64,000 nt of DNA from Osedax fenrisi. Taxonomy: Eukaryota > Annelida > Polychaeta > Sabellida > Siboglinidae. The first letter of the stretch is position 1; the number at the start of each line of letters is the position of its first letter. The translations under genes were made by a program, and so were the position numbers. The stretch spans positions 6,357,365 through 6,421,364 of the forward strand of contig OZ025243.1 of assembly GCA_964019155.1 (NCBI GenBank), given 5' to 3'. Below the pieces are notes generated by a model. It was given only the letters and a program-made list of their open reading frames with translations. It was not told the origin of the DNA and did not search any database. Positions 1 to 11,302 of this stretch are shown here, piece by piece.

Positions 1-21
1 TAATTAAATAGATTAGGATAT

Positions 22-132
22 ATTAGGATACTTAACTGTATGTACTATACCTGTATGTTATACATCAACATATTAGTGTATATACACATCGTATACTGTG
101 TATACACCGTATACAGTAACCTATATCAGCAA

Positions 133-170
<38 letters not shown>

Positions 171-214
171 CTGTATGACATACAGGTATAGTACATACAG
201 TTAAGTATCCTAAT
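22..214. repeat. Inverted repeat with (TA)n centre
   Basis: A 36-base arm at 22-57 (starting ATTAGGATACTTAACTG) returns as its reverse complement at 179-214, with a (TA)n run between them at about 135-166. The arms look identical by eye. The unit could fold into a long hairpin and may be a small foldback element. No target-site duplication could be settled. Confidence 0.8.
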
Positions 215-356
215 CTATCCTATAATTGTGTTATACACAAATTCTTAGAAACAATACGTGATTGGTCTGTAAATATATATATATTGATATATAAATATCG
301 TTTGATAACTAAATCACTGACTGTAGGTTATATATCACTGCAGTTACTGTAGTACA

Positions 357-398
<42 letters not shown>

Positions 399-1020
399 TA
401 TAGTGATAATGTCGTCATAATATATTATAATACATTTAAATATATTCATTTATTAAATTAAATAAATATATAAATATTAATAATAAGTTCGCTATTAATA
501 CAGGTGATTGACTGAACATGATGTATGAGTGTGTTTAATGAATCGGTTAAAGGTATGCATGTGATGTGTATACTCCATTGGGGGTCACATACACATGTAT
601 ATATACACATGCATTATCTGTATACAGTAAACACTATCAGGTGGTAGGATAATATAATTTGTAAAACACATTGATATATATATATATATATAATAAAACT
701 ACAAAATATCTGAGTACATTATTCTTAAAGGTTCTTACTATAATTATATAATATTTGGTAAAAATTAAAAAAAATTAAATATAAATCTAATACATTTTTT
801 TAAATTTTCCAATATAAATATATAATATCGATAACAGATTTTTCATTTTCAAAATTTATTTAAATATATAAATTGTTATATAATTATATTTTAGGTTACC
901 TATATATATTACAATATATTGTAAACAGAAAAATAAACAGAAATAAAATTAAACATAAGTTTTAGTGTTTTTCGTTAGTTAGTTATAGTCCTGGGGGTGA
1001 ATTATCTTATTTATGTAATA

Positions 1021-1142
1021 GGCATGACATATGTAAGTCCAACGTATGTCCTGTGTATGTCATGGATATGTCCTAGGTATTTCATGTACATATTACATGT
1101 ATGTCCTATGTATGTCCTTCGTATGTCCTAGGTATGTCCTAA
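1021..1142. repeat. TATGTCC minisatellite
   Basis: A degenerate tandem array of a unit of about 10-14 bases built on the core TATGTCC (for example CGTATGTCCTAGG). About eight to ten units can be counted, with point changes between them. Confidence 0.7.
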
Positions 1143-1741
1143 TTAAGCATGATGTCACGTGATGCGGGCATGATAATCGCGTAATTGTTATAATTGTTAT
1201 TACGTAAGGACACACCGCAACGTATAAGCCACTCGGCCTATATATAGGATAGCACATAGGTTGCATACCTATATGCTATATATAGCCTGTAGGCTGCATG
1301 TAGATACTCCCACGACGTGGATATTATACCCGCGGGCAGCCTATGGGTATATGCTATAGTACTGGGATATAGCGGTGATAGTCCTGCTGGTATTATTGGG
1401 ATCACGTGATTGATTCACGTGACAGTTATGTAACTATTACGTAATGATCACGTGTATGTGCGGTGTTACGTAATGAGAGAAAGTTAGGTGACCTACTTTA
1501 AATAATAGGGGTATATATCACATGTTATTAAGAAAATACTATATATGGTATTTTCTACATATACGTTAATATATGTATATATATAAACTATAGTTTATAT
1601 AGTTTACATATATGTAGATTAATAGATTAATTTGCAGGTTAAGGTTTCAGAAATACAGGTATTAGGATAAAAAACCGTCCGGTCACATATAATTGTTCCT
1701 AAAATAGTATGTATATATTTCAATATATTTATAAGTCATAT

Positions 1742-1872
1742 CTCGTTAAAACCATGTACTAACATGCATTCGGTTAGAATGACATTAGAGCTATTTGGTT
1801 ATAGGTGAAATAGCCTAATTTACATTCTTGGATCGGATAAAATAACTCTAATAAATAAAATAACAACAAAAT
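1742..1872 (+). mobile_element. Degenerate SINE 3' part (S1 family)
   Basis: This stretch keeps the order of the S1 SINE body: TCTCGTTAAAACCATG, then GACATTAGAGC, GGTTATA, a shortened copy of the GGATGGGATGAAAGGACT region, and a terminal AATAAAATAACAA. The tRNA-like head is missing and substitutions are frequent, so this is an old truncated copy. Confidence 0.6.
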
Positions 1873-1885
1873 ATATATATTTGTA

Positions 1886-1916
<31 letters not shown>

Positions 1917-2327
1917 GTGTGTTTCGTACGTGCACATACATGTATGCGAATGTCACGTTGTAAATACAGAACATCGTACACGTATATAAGATATATTCCA
2001 ACTATCAAGTTTCAATTTCAGTTCCGGTGATGATTGTCATCCGGTTACGTTTTTAATAAACATCGGGCAATTCGATACCCTTCACATCTCGCCCATGACC
2101 TTGGTGGAGGTCATCGGACTATATTCCTAGTACCACGTGGGTACACAATGTATCTACCGCGGTGAAGAGATAGTATTACATGTGATCATAAGCACGTGTT
2201 AACACGTTGTTATACGTGCGTATCGATGTCACGAGATCATCATGTTATCATCAGTTGTATCATTTATATTTACAATTTAATATAGTATATATATATATAA
2301 TACGTATTATAATTCTAGTACAAACAT

Positions 2328-2395
2328 TTGAGAGTTAACATGAGAATTAACATTATAGTTAACAGGGAGTTAACATAAGAGTTAACATTAGCTGC
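2328..2395. repeat. GAGTTAACAT tandem repeat
   Basis: About five units built on GTTAACAT with a spacing of about 11-15 bases. Most units keep the palindrome GTTAAC. Confidence 0.6.
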
Positions 2396-2691
2396 AGGCA
2401 CTTATTTCATTATATAATAAAGTCACAGATATAGTCTCGCCTTATACCAGTGAACTCTTTATAAACTAATATATTTTATATAAAAATATAGATATGTAGT
2501 AACTACAACCAATGATTGTATCGATTATGAGTGCGGGTGGGTGTGTGCGCCGTATACTGTATACTATACACTGTATATATATACTATAATATACTATAAT
2601 ATACTATATATAGTATATATATATATATATATATTGTATACTGTATACTGTGTATATTGTAAATTTCACCCATATGCAGTATATATATATA

Positions 2692-3202
2692 GTGGAAAGT
2701 AACCTAATGCGGACACTTTAACAATAAATGTTTTAACATTGTATACAAAAATGACAATATATTAATATTATATGATTATAGATATTATTGTGATTTTAAA
2801 TTTGTATTTAATCATTTTATTCAATAGATAACGCGGGTATAGGTATTTGGTACCCATGTCCGAATAAGGACACCCTGTATTATAATACGATTCATGTATA
2901 CAACTAGATACATTATATATTATAGATGAACCAATCATATAAATTACAATTACATTATTTATAAATAATGTTATGAATTATTTAATTAAATTAGTAATTA
3001 ATTTATTAATTTGTATTATTTAATCAATTAATAGTACAAGATAAGTATCTAAATAATAACATTTTTAGATTTAGCTTCATTAGCGGTATTAATATTATAT
3101 ATTATAACGCACGCGATTTTTATGAAAATCAGAATAGTTCAGATTAAAAAATGTGTAGGATTTGTGGTTTGTGAGATACCAAGAGTGTCGGTTACTTTCC
3201 CC
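2692..3202. mobile_element. MITE family A, copy 1 (511 bp)
   Basis: The left end GTGGAAAGTAACC and the right end GGTTACTTTCCCC form terminal inverted repeats, with TA on both outer sides (a possible TA target duplication). The signature CCGAATAAGGACACC occurs again in the middle (about 2857-2872). The two copies at 17.5 and 18.9 kb share this plan. There is no coding capacity, so it is non-autonomous. A TA target would suit a Tc1/mariner-type transposase, but that is inference. Confidence 0.75.
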
Positions 3203-4398
3203 TACAAGTGAAATTCATATTTTACAATACATTCACCGGTAGTTGTTTGCAGTATATATACGCGTATACGCAGTATATTGCAGTACAGAAATATTTAATT
3301 AATAAAAGAATAATATTTATATTTTAGATAATACGTAAAATTATATTGTAATATATGACTGGAAATATACATTAATTATGTAAACTATTCAAAATTTCAT
3401 ATTATTAATAAATATAATTTTTTTTCTGTATAAATTAACTATTCTAAATACCTTCACTCAATTATCATTTCGTCGTTATTTATTGTTGACAAATTTATGT
3501 TTAAAGATACTCGTAAGTTTAGAGTCATAACCCTATAGGGTATATAGGGTATATATAGGGTTAATATCGATACATAATAATAGTCATACATATTTGTTAT
3601 TGGGCGGTACTCATATCGGTACATAATGCACACTCATGCGTGGCTGGACATGTTTAAAATACTAGGCGACTTTAATAATTCACCGCCACCATTAATAAAT
3701 GTGGATTCACCATTCGCATCGTACACGCGTATGAATGGTAATATTTCATATATAGAGTGTGTGATATTACGTAAGGGTGCGACGTGCGGTTGAACGTCGC
3801 ACAGTGCGGGTCGCACACGTGTGCGAATGTGTACCGAGTATCATGGTGGCCTGCGTTTATGAGGTTACGCGCGCTCACGAAGGCGTCCACGTACGTACGG
3901 ACGAACGCGCGCATCGTTATCGATTGTCAATATTTCACGTCGGGTGACGTCACCATTCGCTCTCGTTGTATCGCGCGCGCATTCTCGCCCGTATTAATAT
4001 ATTTATATTTGGATATTTATAAAATAAAGTAGGCGTGTCTACCGACGGGAGGGGGCGGGCGCGCGGCGATCGATAATATGCATTATCGGTCGGTCACGGT
4101 TGGTCGACTATCGTGAATTACGGCCAACACCACCACCAACACCATCACCATCACCGCGGCCATTGTGTACCGGTCACCAACACCTCAGTGGTCAACCCAT
4201 GACGTACATACCACTCGTATTATCTTCTTGTTGAAATATAGACTTAGGACCACATGTGTGTGTATGTGTGTGTATGTGTATGTAGATAACAGAACAACAT
4301 TTTCTTACCAGATAATCAACAGATATACCCTATAGGGTCCACTGAGGTGTTTGTGACAGTTACAACATGGTGGTGATGGTGGTGTATATGTGATATAG

Positions 4399-4432
<34 letters not shown>

Positions 4433-4940
4433 CATTCTGTTGATTGTCTAGTAAGCCCTATATATAGGTACCTATAGGTAAGCCCTATATAAGCCCTATA
4501 TATAGTGTTTATCTGTGTTCTCATACATTAATTATACAAGTTATTTATTTAAAATAATCATACATATATGTGTGAGAGTGTTTTCTCATTAATATAGGTG
4601 TGTGTGAGATCGGATATACTCGTATAACCGTATATGAGTACATATGTGTGATAGGGTTGATATGTATACGTAGATGAACAATATCTACTAAATTGTAGAC
4701 TAAATGAACACGAGTATTAAATAGTATAAGTTATTCTGGTATGTTTATTATTGTGTAATCGTCCGTGTATGTTTAATGAGAAACGCGAGAAGGTAACCCT
4801 TCTCCCGAAATTCTACAACGAAATACACAATTGTTTCTTTTGAACATGATGATATTATAATTGAGATGGAGTAAGTTTAACCTCGGGGGTATACCCCATT
4901 ATTATATATAATCACATTGTATTACGGTGGAATCGTGGAA
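3203..4940. other. Gene-free stretch containing a CpG-rich island
   Basis: I see no exon that I can assign to a protein family. The main content is the CpG-rich island listed separately at 3740-4160, followed by (TG)n near 4257-4280 and (TA)n near 4406-4430. Confidence 0.5.
3740..4160. promoter_or_regulatory. CpG-rich island with CRE palindrome
   Basis: Against very AT-rich flanks this segment is dense in CpG, with runs such as CGCGCGC, TACGTACG and CGTGTGCG. It contains the palindrome TGACGTCA (3945-3952), which matches the consensus CREB/ATF site. A promoter or enhancer island is the simplest reading. No first exon could be assigned on either strand, and short open frames here lack recognisable domains. 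Confidence is in the composition, not the function. Confidence 0.4.
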
Positions 4941-4944
4941 TCAC

Positions 4945-5145
4945 ATCCACGAACCAAGATGAAGTGTTCACTTATAACCATATATGGCTCTAATGTGTCT
5001 TCGAAGCCGCTCTCGTTAAAAAGAACCCATGGGTACCCATAGCCGTGCACGGCTGTAACGAGAGACGATCATTTTGTACACAAGATTATTTAAGATTACT
5101 TCTAAATATTGTATTAAGACCTATTTATAAGACCCATACATATGT
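4945..5145 (-). mobile_element. SINE S1 copy, reversed, partial
   Basis: Read on the minus strand this gives the S1 body: ATAATCTTGTGTACAAAATGATCG, then TCTCGTT, a segment rearranged around CCCATGG, GAGAGCGGCTTCGAAG, ACATTAGAGCCATATATG and TTATAAGTGAA. The head is absent. It is the only clear copy in the reverse orientation. Confidence 0.65.
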
Positions 5146-5149
5146 GTTA

Positions 5150-5270
5150 TTTTTCTCGGGGTTAAACCCTGCGACACGGGTACCGATTCATATTATAATA
5201 GGTATATAGGTACCTATAGGTACATATGTGTGCACGCCTAAGTTGCAGGATCTACACAGCAATGTGTTCT

Positions 5271-5308
<38 letters not shown>

Positions 5309-5695
5309 GAAGGTACAATCATTGATTTTGCGAAGAAAATATATTGAACTCCCTATCTATCTATATATATATATAGATGACCATATCAAAGTATTAGGTT
5401 ACACAAATGTACACAAGTGCAATATATTTCCTTCGGAAAATCTTTAGTACAATTAACTATAGGTACAACTTTAGATTAGGTCTATTCTGACGTATTCAGT
5501 ATATTCCTAATTTTTAAATAGATGGATTCTATGAAATGGTAAGTTCCATCGTATTGTGCTTATATATACGTGCTTTGTATTATTTTCGCGCCGAAATAGT
5601 GTTAAATAAGTATTTAAGGTTAACATTATCAACATTTCTGATTATATATTATACTAAATTTATATTGTATATGCCTTATGTATAAGTATGTTGTG

Positions 5696-5728
<33 letters not shown>

Positions 5729-5743
5729 CAATATAATTAGTAT

Positions 5744-5795
<52 letters not shown>

Positions 5796-6393
5796 ATGTG
5801 ATTCCTATATACTGATGCAGTGAAAAAACTATAATGTCCACGAATAAAACTATGCACGACGACGGCTGGGCAATACTAATAGATTATATTGTGAAGTGTT
5901 GATGAGCCACGTGACTATAGACCGCCGCTCGTGTAATCGTATCAGATCAATAGTGACATAAACCGTTAATGACAAATATAGATATGATTTGTGCGCCGCC
6001 CCTCGCGCGCAAGCACGTGTTGCGTGCGTTCCGCTCGGAGGGGCACGTGATGCGGGCGTTCGTATCGTCATCATCATCATAATATGATGAACTCCTAAAT
6101 ATTTGTATATATATACTATGTTTCTATACATACAATTCAATATTAACTAATACCATACAATATGATATGGTAGATATGATTACATAATTGAGATGGTAGC
6201 AGACTCTATATACCTATAGGGCGATTCCATAATTACGATTTAATAGAGTTGGATAACAACTTACATATATTTATACATATGCAAGGACGTCACTATAGGG
6301 ATAATTGGTATGCAATTACAGTACATCTTACCTATCGATTGATTCGAACATGGTTGTTCCTGTTGTAGAGAGTGAAATATCATCGTATATATC

Positions 6394-6475
<82 letters not shown>

Positions 6476-6500
6476 GATAGATAGATAGATAGATAGATAT
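5150..6500. other. Gene-free stretch with (TA)n and (GATA)n
   Basis: It holds (TA)n at about 5274-5307, 5699-5726, 5748-5780 and 6404-6474, and (TAGA)n at about 6474-6499. A moderately CpG-rich patch lies at about 5900-6070, including CACGTG sites. I see no supported exon. Confidence 0.55.
6404..6499. repeat. (TA)n then (TAGA)n microsatellite
   Basis: A (TA)n run with one TTTA interruption passes into about six TAGA units. It directly abuts the 3' end of LINE-1, whose minus-strand tail reads CCAATAAAATATATCTATC. The TATC units may be that element's own 3' tail. Confidence 0.8.
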
Positions 6501-6898
6501 ATTTTATTGGATTCATTAATTTCGTTCTTTTTTTTTCATTTATTATTCTTTTTAGTTTCTTTCTTCGTTTCCAAATGGCTTCAAAATAAGACCTTGATCT
6601 TTTCGGGTTGTTGCCAGTGATTTATTCATACATGGGACAGGAACAGTGATTGTTTAATCATAATAGTTAGCTATATATTTCGTATTTACATAAAAGATAA
6701 TAATAAATAAATAAAATACAGTAGATAGACAAAATTTGACATTAACAAAAATCAAAATCAATATAATAATAACAAAAATAATCCATACATACATATATAT
6801 TTGATATAGATTTTTTATTTTATTTTTTTTTTTTTTATTTAGTTTTTTTTAATATGTTAATTTTATTAAATTAATTTTAAATTCATTAATTTTTTAAT

Positions 6899-9417
6899 TT
6901 ATCTATAATATAATTCATCATTGATTAACATATTTTTTACTCTTTTCTTGAACAAATTTTCATTTTTTATATTTTGTATATTTGTTGGAAGTAAGTTCCA
7001 AAGTTTTGGACCTTTTATTAGTAAACTATTTATTGTTCTTGTTGATTTTGAAATTGGTATAGTATACGTTTTATTTGTTCGTAGAGTATATTTATTATTA
7101 TTTTTTGTGTGTATTTTAGTTAAATTTGTTGGTAATTGATTATAATATTGTTTATGCATATATATTAGTGTATTATAATATGTTAGCTTATCTAATCTAA
7201 GTATTTTATTTGATGTGAATAATTCTTTTGTATGATCTCGAAATTTTCTTTTATTTATTATTCTTAAGGTTTTTTTTTGAATAATTGTTGTATTTAGGGT
7301 ATTATTTGAGAATGTATTTCCCCAAAGTATATTTCCATAGTTTAAGTATGGTAGGAAAATACTATTATATATAATTATCAATGAATTTGTTTTAATGAAT
7401 TTGCTCAATTTTGAGATTAAAAATTGAATTTGGGAGAGTTTGTTATTTAATTTAATAATATGATTTTTAAAATCAAGTTTGCTATCAAGAATTATACCAA
7501 GATATTTATAATTATATACGTTATTTATTAATGTATCATTTAATGAAATAATATTGTTTGGATATTTATTTGAGTTGAAATTTATCATTTCTGTTTTACT
7601 AATATTGAGTTTTAACTTATTATATTTATACCATTTTTCTATTTTTATTAAGGTTTTTTTAATTAAATTTGTTAGTTCTATATTATTATCTGCTGTAAAA
7701 GTTATAGCAGTATCATCTGCATATACTGTAAATTTTACATTATTATCTTCTAAATATAATGGTAGATCATTGACATAAATTATGAATAGTAAAGGGCCTA
7801 GTATGGAGCCTTGGGGTACACCGATATCATTAGTTATAATATCAGATTCTGTAATGTTAACTTTAACTAGTTGAGTTCTATTATGTAAATAGTTTTTTAT
7901 CAGTTTAAGAGGAATCCCTCTAATTCCATATTTATCTAATTTGCTAATTATAATAGAATGATCAATAGTATCAAAGGCTTTACTTAAATCTAAAAATAAT
8001 GTATTTATTGCTTTATTTTCTTTTTTATTTTCCATTATATGGTTGTAAATATATAGAGTAGCTTGAGTGGTATTGTGTTTTTTAAGGAAACCATATTGAG
8101 TAGTATTTATTATGTTATTATTTTGTATGAATTGCATTAGTCTATTATATATTATTTTTTCTAGTATTTTCGATAGTTGACTTAAAATTGATATTGGTCT
8201 ATAGTTAGATATAATATTGATATTATTTTTTTTATGAATTGGTTTAATGGAGGATAGTTTCATTTTTAAGGGAAAAGTTCCTGACGATAAACATAGATTA
8301 AAAATATGGCTTAATGAAAGGTCAATGTAATCTTTTGAAATTTTTAACAATTTCATGTTTAGATAATCAGTGTCTAGAGAAGTCTTTGATTTATTATTTT
8401 GTATAATATAATTTATCTCATGTGTTGATGTGGGATGAAGATATATTGATTTAGATATTGGTGTAATGTTAATTGGGTTGATGTTATTTATGGGAGAGGT
8501 GAATTGATTATTTATGGATTGACTTGTATTTATAAAATAAGAGTTAAATGCATTTGCTATTTGTTTATCATTATTGAATTTATTTTCGAATTCATCTATT
8601 ATATAATTTGGAGATTGTTTAATTTGCTGTTTATTTATGAGGTTATTTATTAAATTCCAATTTTCTTTAGTAGATATACTATTTTTTATTTTACTATCTA
8701 TATATGATTGCTTTGCTTTTTTAATATTTAAGGTTAATTGATTTCTTAATTGTTTGTAGTTATATAAGTTGATTTCATTTTTATTATCTAAGTAAAGTTT
8801 ATATAGTTTATACTTTTTATTAGTGTCTCTTTTTATTTTATTTGTTATCCAATTTTTTGAAAGAATATTTGAAGATATTTTATTTGTAAGTAGTGGGATA
8901 AATTGGTTAATTATTGATGTATATATGGTATGAAATTTGTTGTATGAGTTTTCAGCATCATTGTCTTCGAGGACCGAATCCCAATTCGTATTTTTCAGTG
9001 CATTAATAAATCTTTTAGTATTATTTATTCTTATTTTCCTTGTTTTAATTTCATTTGAGTTATTTCGTATTTTGGTTTTTATTTTAATTATTGTATATAT
9101 TGGGAGGTGGTCTGTCAAGTCGTCTAAGAGTATTCCACTATTATAAATATTTGTTGTGTTTATATTAGTGTAAATTTGATCTATAGTTGAAGTGTTACTT
9201 TTATTGAATTGGGGTCTAGTGTTTTGAAGAATTTGAGGCGTTAGTCCTAATTGATTTATTAAAATGTTTAATTGAGATGGTTTGGGATCATTTTTTATGA
9301 TATTAAAATCACCCATACTTATTAAATCGTGTGAAATATATTTATGAAATTTACTATATAACATATTTATAAGATCTGCAGTTTTATTGAAAGGGCTATT
9401 ATAAAGGCATGAAATTA
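6899..9417 (-). CDS. LINE-1 ORF2, C-terminal part: endonuclease half plus reverse transcriptase
   Basis: The replicase of LINE-1, downstream of the frame break. The frame is open from about 9417; its first Met is at 9364. Counting from that Met, the endonuclease motifs are GDFN at residues 18-21 and TDH at 84-86. The reverse transcriptase follows, with DLSKAFDTIDH at about 460-470, GVPQGSILGPLLF and the active-site YADD at about 548-551 (7711-7722). A C-terminal segment ending in GPKLWNLLP is typical of Jockey/CR1-like proteins. In life it would nick target DNA and copy the element RNA from the nick. It continues the 9418-9843 piece after a -1 shift. The frame itself carries no internal stop over 821 codons, so the copy is fairly young. 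Confidence 0.9.
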
Positions 9418-9843
9418 TTATTTTTTTATTTTTTTATTTTTTTTAAGTTTAATTTCTATTGTAAGTGTTTCTAAATAATCTTTTATATTAAAAGTAAGGT
9501 CTTTTATAAGTTCATATTGAATATCTTTTATAACATATATTGAAACACCACCACCTCTACATTTATTTTGTTTCTGTCTATAGTTTGTTTGATATGTGTA
9601 GTTTGTTATATTATTATTGAAGTCATTATTACTATTTAACCAGGTTTCAGATAAACATATAATATGAGGTTTGATTATTAAAGTATATATAAATTCTCTT
9701 AATTTATCCAGGTTTTGAGTAAGACTTCTAATATTTATGTGTATAATTATCAGATTATTTTTATTTATTATTAATTCTTTTGTAATACTATTAAATTGTT
9801 GTGTTGTTTTGTATTGGTTTGGTATCATATTATATTTAATCAT
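9418..9843 (-). CDS. LINE-1 ORF2, N-terminal part: endonuclease start
   Basis: The first 141 codons of ORF2. Catalytic features of the APE-type endonuclease are visible: the Asn in HINIRSL, the Glu in SETW and the GGGVSIYV strand. The ATG (9843-9841) overlaps the ORF1 stop inside ATGATTAA, an 8-base overlap that suggests termination-reinitiation. The frame ends at TAA right after A-runs. The reverse transcriptase lies in the -1 frame, reading IISCLYN next, a variant of the family's IISCYRPP strand. The break is inside the endonuclease fold, so an indel in the A-run is more likely than a regulated shift. Confidence 0.85.
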   Translation of the reverse strand: MIKYNMIPNQYKTTQQFNSITKELIINKNNLIIIHINIRSLTQNLDKLREFIYTLIIKPHIICLSETWLNSNNDFNNNITNYTYQTNYRQKQNKCRGGGVSIYVIKDIQYELIKDLTFNIKDYLETLTIEIKLKKNKKIKK

Positions 9844-10558
9844 CTCGTTTTTTTAGTTCAATTATTTTAAAAGTATCATTTCTATGCCGTACTACATATT
9901 TATTATTTATTGTTGATTTATTTTTAGCCTCGATAGATAGTTTTTTGATAGTATCCAACTCAACTTTATTGTATTCATTTGATGTGCTTATATTTTTGAA
10001 TTTGGAGTTTTTTAATTTGTTTGCATTTTGTATTATATTATTAATTTCTATTTCAGAGTTTAAAATAATTGTTAATGGCCTGATGACATTATCATTTTCT
10101 TGATATTTTCCTAATCTAAAATAGTTTTTTATATTATAATTTGTGTTGACTAGGTCTAAAATTTCTGTTATATTTTTTTTTTCTTCAAAATTTCTTGTTT
10201 CGTAATTAGAATCTATTGTTTGTTTAACATTATAGAGTATAATAGTTTTATTTCTTATTTCATTTAACTTTTTTTCATTTAGGGTTTTATTTATAGTCGT
10301 TGATAGATTTTTTTGAAGTGTATTATTGAGGTTAATTTTAGTGATCTCAGCAAATGTTTTAAGATCAGATTTATCAGCTGCTTCATTTAGTTTTTTTATT
10401 ATTTGTTCTTGATTTTCTATAACTATAGTCAATTTTTCATTATTTATAGTTAATCTGTCATTATTTATAGTTAATTTTTCAATTAAGCATTTGAGATCAA
10501 TTTGTTCATCATTATGCTCATCTGTTACAGATATCGTTTGTTTTTTTTGACGAGCCAT
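9836..10558 (-). CDS. LINE-1 ORF1 protein (coiled coil, 240 aa)
   Basis: The ORF1 product of a non-LTR element, expected to bind element RNA and form the RNP. The ATG at 10558 opens a frame of 240 codons. Residues about 20-75 form a coiled coil with regular Leu/Ile spacing and three near-repeats of the type LTINNDR/LTINNEK. The C-terminal part ends VRHRNDTFKIIELKKRDD, resembling the basic C-terminal domain of L1-type ORF1 proteins. I see no zinc knuckle or PHD finger. Its stop overlaps the start of ORF2. Confidence 0.75.
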   Translation of the reverse strand: MARQKKQTISVTDEHNDEQIDLKCLIEKLTINNDRLTINNEKLTIVIENQEQIIKKLNEAADKSDLKTFAEITKINLNNTLQKNLSTTINKTLNEKKLNEIRNKTIILYNVKQTIDSNYETRNFEEKKNITEILDLVNTNYNIKNYFRLGKYQENDNVIRPLTIILNSEIEINNIIQNANKLKNSKFKNISTSNEYNKVELDTIKKLSIEAKNKSTINNKYVVRHRNDTFKIIELKKRDD

Positions 10559-10559
10559 T

Positions 10560-10980
10560 TTAAGCTTTATATCAAATATTAAGCTTTAAATTTAAGCTTT
10601 ATATTAAATTCTAAATATCACTAATATATATGTTGTTAAAATATATTTACTTAATTAATTTATTGAATAAATAATAAGAGTTTCTCTAAATTTAAAAGAT
10701 GCTTTTTATATAATATATGTCACACTAATTTATTATGAAGTACCTAGGGTTTATATTGGGTATATTATATACTGTATTTATTATATCAAATATACAAATA
10801 TATAGCAATTAAATTATATTACTTCATCTTATATTACAACAAATTAAATATTATAGAAATAACATAGTATAATAATAATAATAATAAAATAATATGCAGT
10901 ATTTAAATATTAAAAATACAATAGTAAAAATATCCAATATAAGTATATTTAATAAATACAATTTATATATATATATAAAT
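10560..10980. other. AT-rich spacer between the two LINEs
   Basis: It starts with the AAGCTT-repeat 5' leader of LINE-1 (to about 10620) and continues as AT-rich sequence without an exon or a clear element. Confidence 0.5.
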
Positions 10981-10999
10981 GATGATGATGATGATGATA
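10980..10999 (-). repeat. (ATC)n 3' tail of LINE-2
   Basis: Six GAT units on the plus strand; on the element's sense strand this is ATC repeated after AATAAACTCAAT. It marks the 3' terminus of LINE-2. Confidence 0.8.
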
Positions 11000-11302
11000 T
11001 TGAGTTTATTAGCACTAAAATAGGGTCATGTAGACCCCTTCGCTCGTGCGGGAAGAAAATAATAATAAAATAATAGTAATACGATAATAATTTGATAATA
11101 ATATACAACGGAAAAACAATAATAAACAATATAAAGGACTATTATATACTACAGTCTGCATTGATATGGTGTAGTTGTATATACTACAGACTGCATTGAT
11201 ATAGTATAGTGTTATATAATAATAAGATAATAATAATACAATAACGATTTAATAATGATATAAATTTAATATAACACGGATACAAATAATAAGTTGGATG
11301 AT

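Larger units (their letters stand above)
223..2689. other. Gene-free AT-rich stretch
   Basis: I see no coding exon here. It holds (TA)n runs (about 361-397 and 666-690), a TATGTCC minisatellite at about 1021-1142, a cluster of CACGTG and TTACGTAA palindromes at about 1155-1472, a degenerate SINE tail at 1742-1872 and GTTAAC repeats at about 2328-2395. Confidence 0.6.
6500..10620 (-). mobile_element. LINE-1: APE-type non-LTR retrotransposon
   Basis: A non-LTR element read on the minus strand: a 5' region with repeated AAGCTT motifs (about 10560-10620), ORF1 (10558-9836), ORF2 (9843-6899), a 3' UTR of about 400 bases and an A-rich end near 6520-6540 followed by TATC repeats. The proteins are extremely rich in Asn, Ile and Lys, matching the local AT bias. 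Endonuclease of the APE type plus the reverse transcriptase motifs point to the Jockey/CR1 group in a wide sense; the clade cannot be fixed by eye. One frame break in ORF2 makes this copy probably inactive. The boundaries are approximate. Confidence 0.85.

Noticed and set aside
1021..1142. Possible CRISPR-like spaced repeats
   Set aside because: The units are short, degenerate and contiguous, without unique spacers, and the genome is eukaryotic.
5850..6140. 96-codon minus-strand frame
   Set aside because: It spans a CpG-rich patch without any family resemblance or supporting exon structure.
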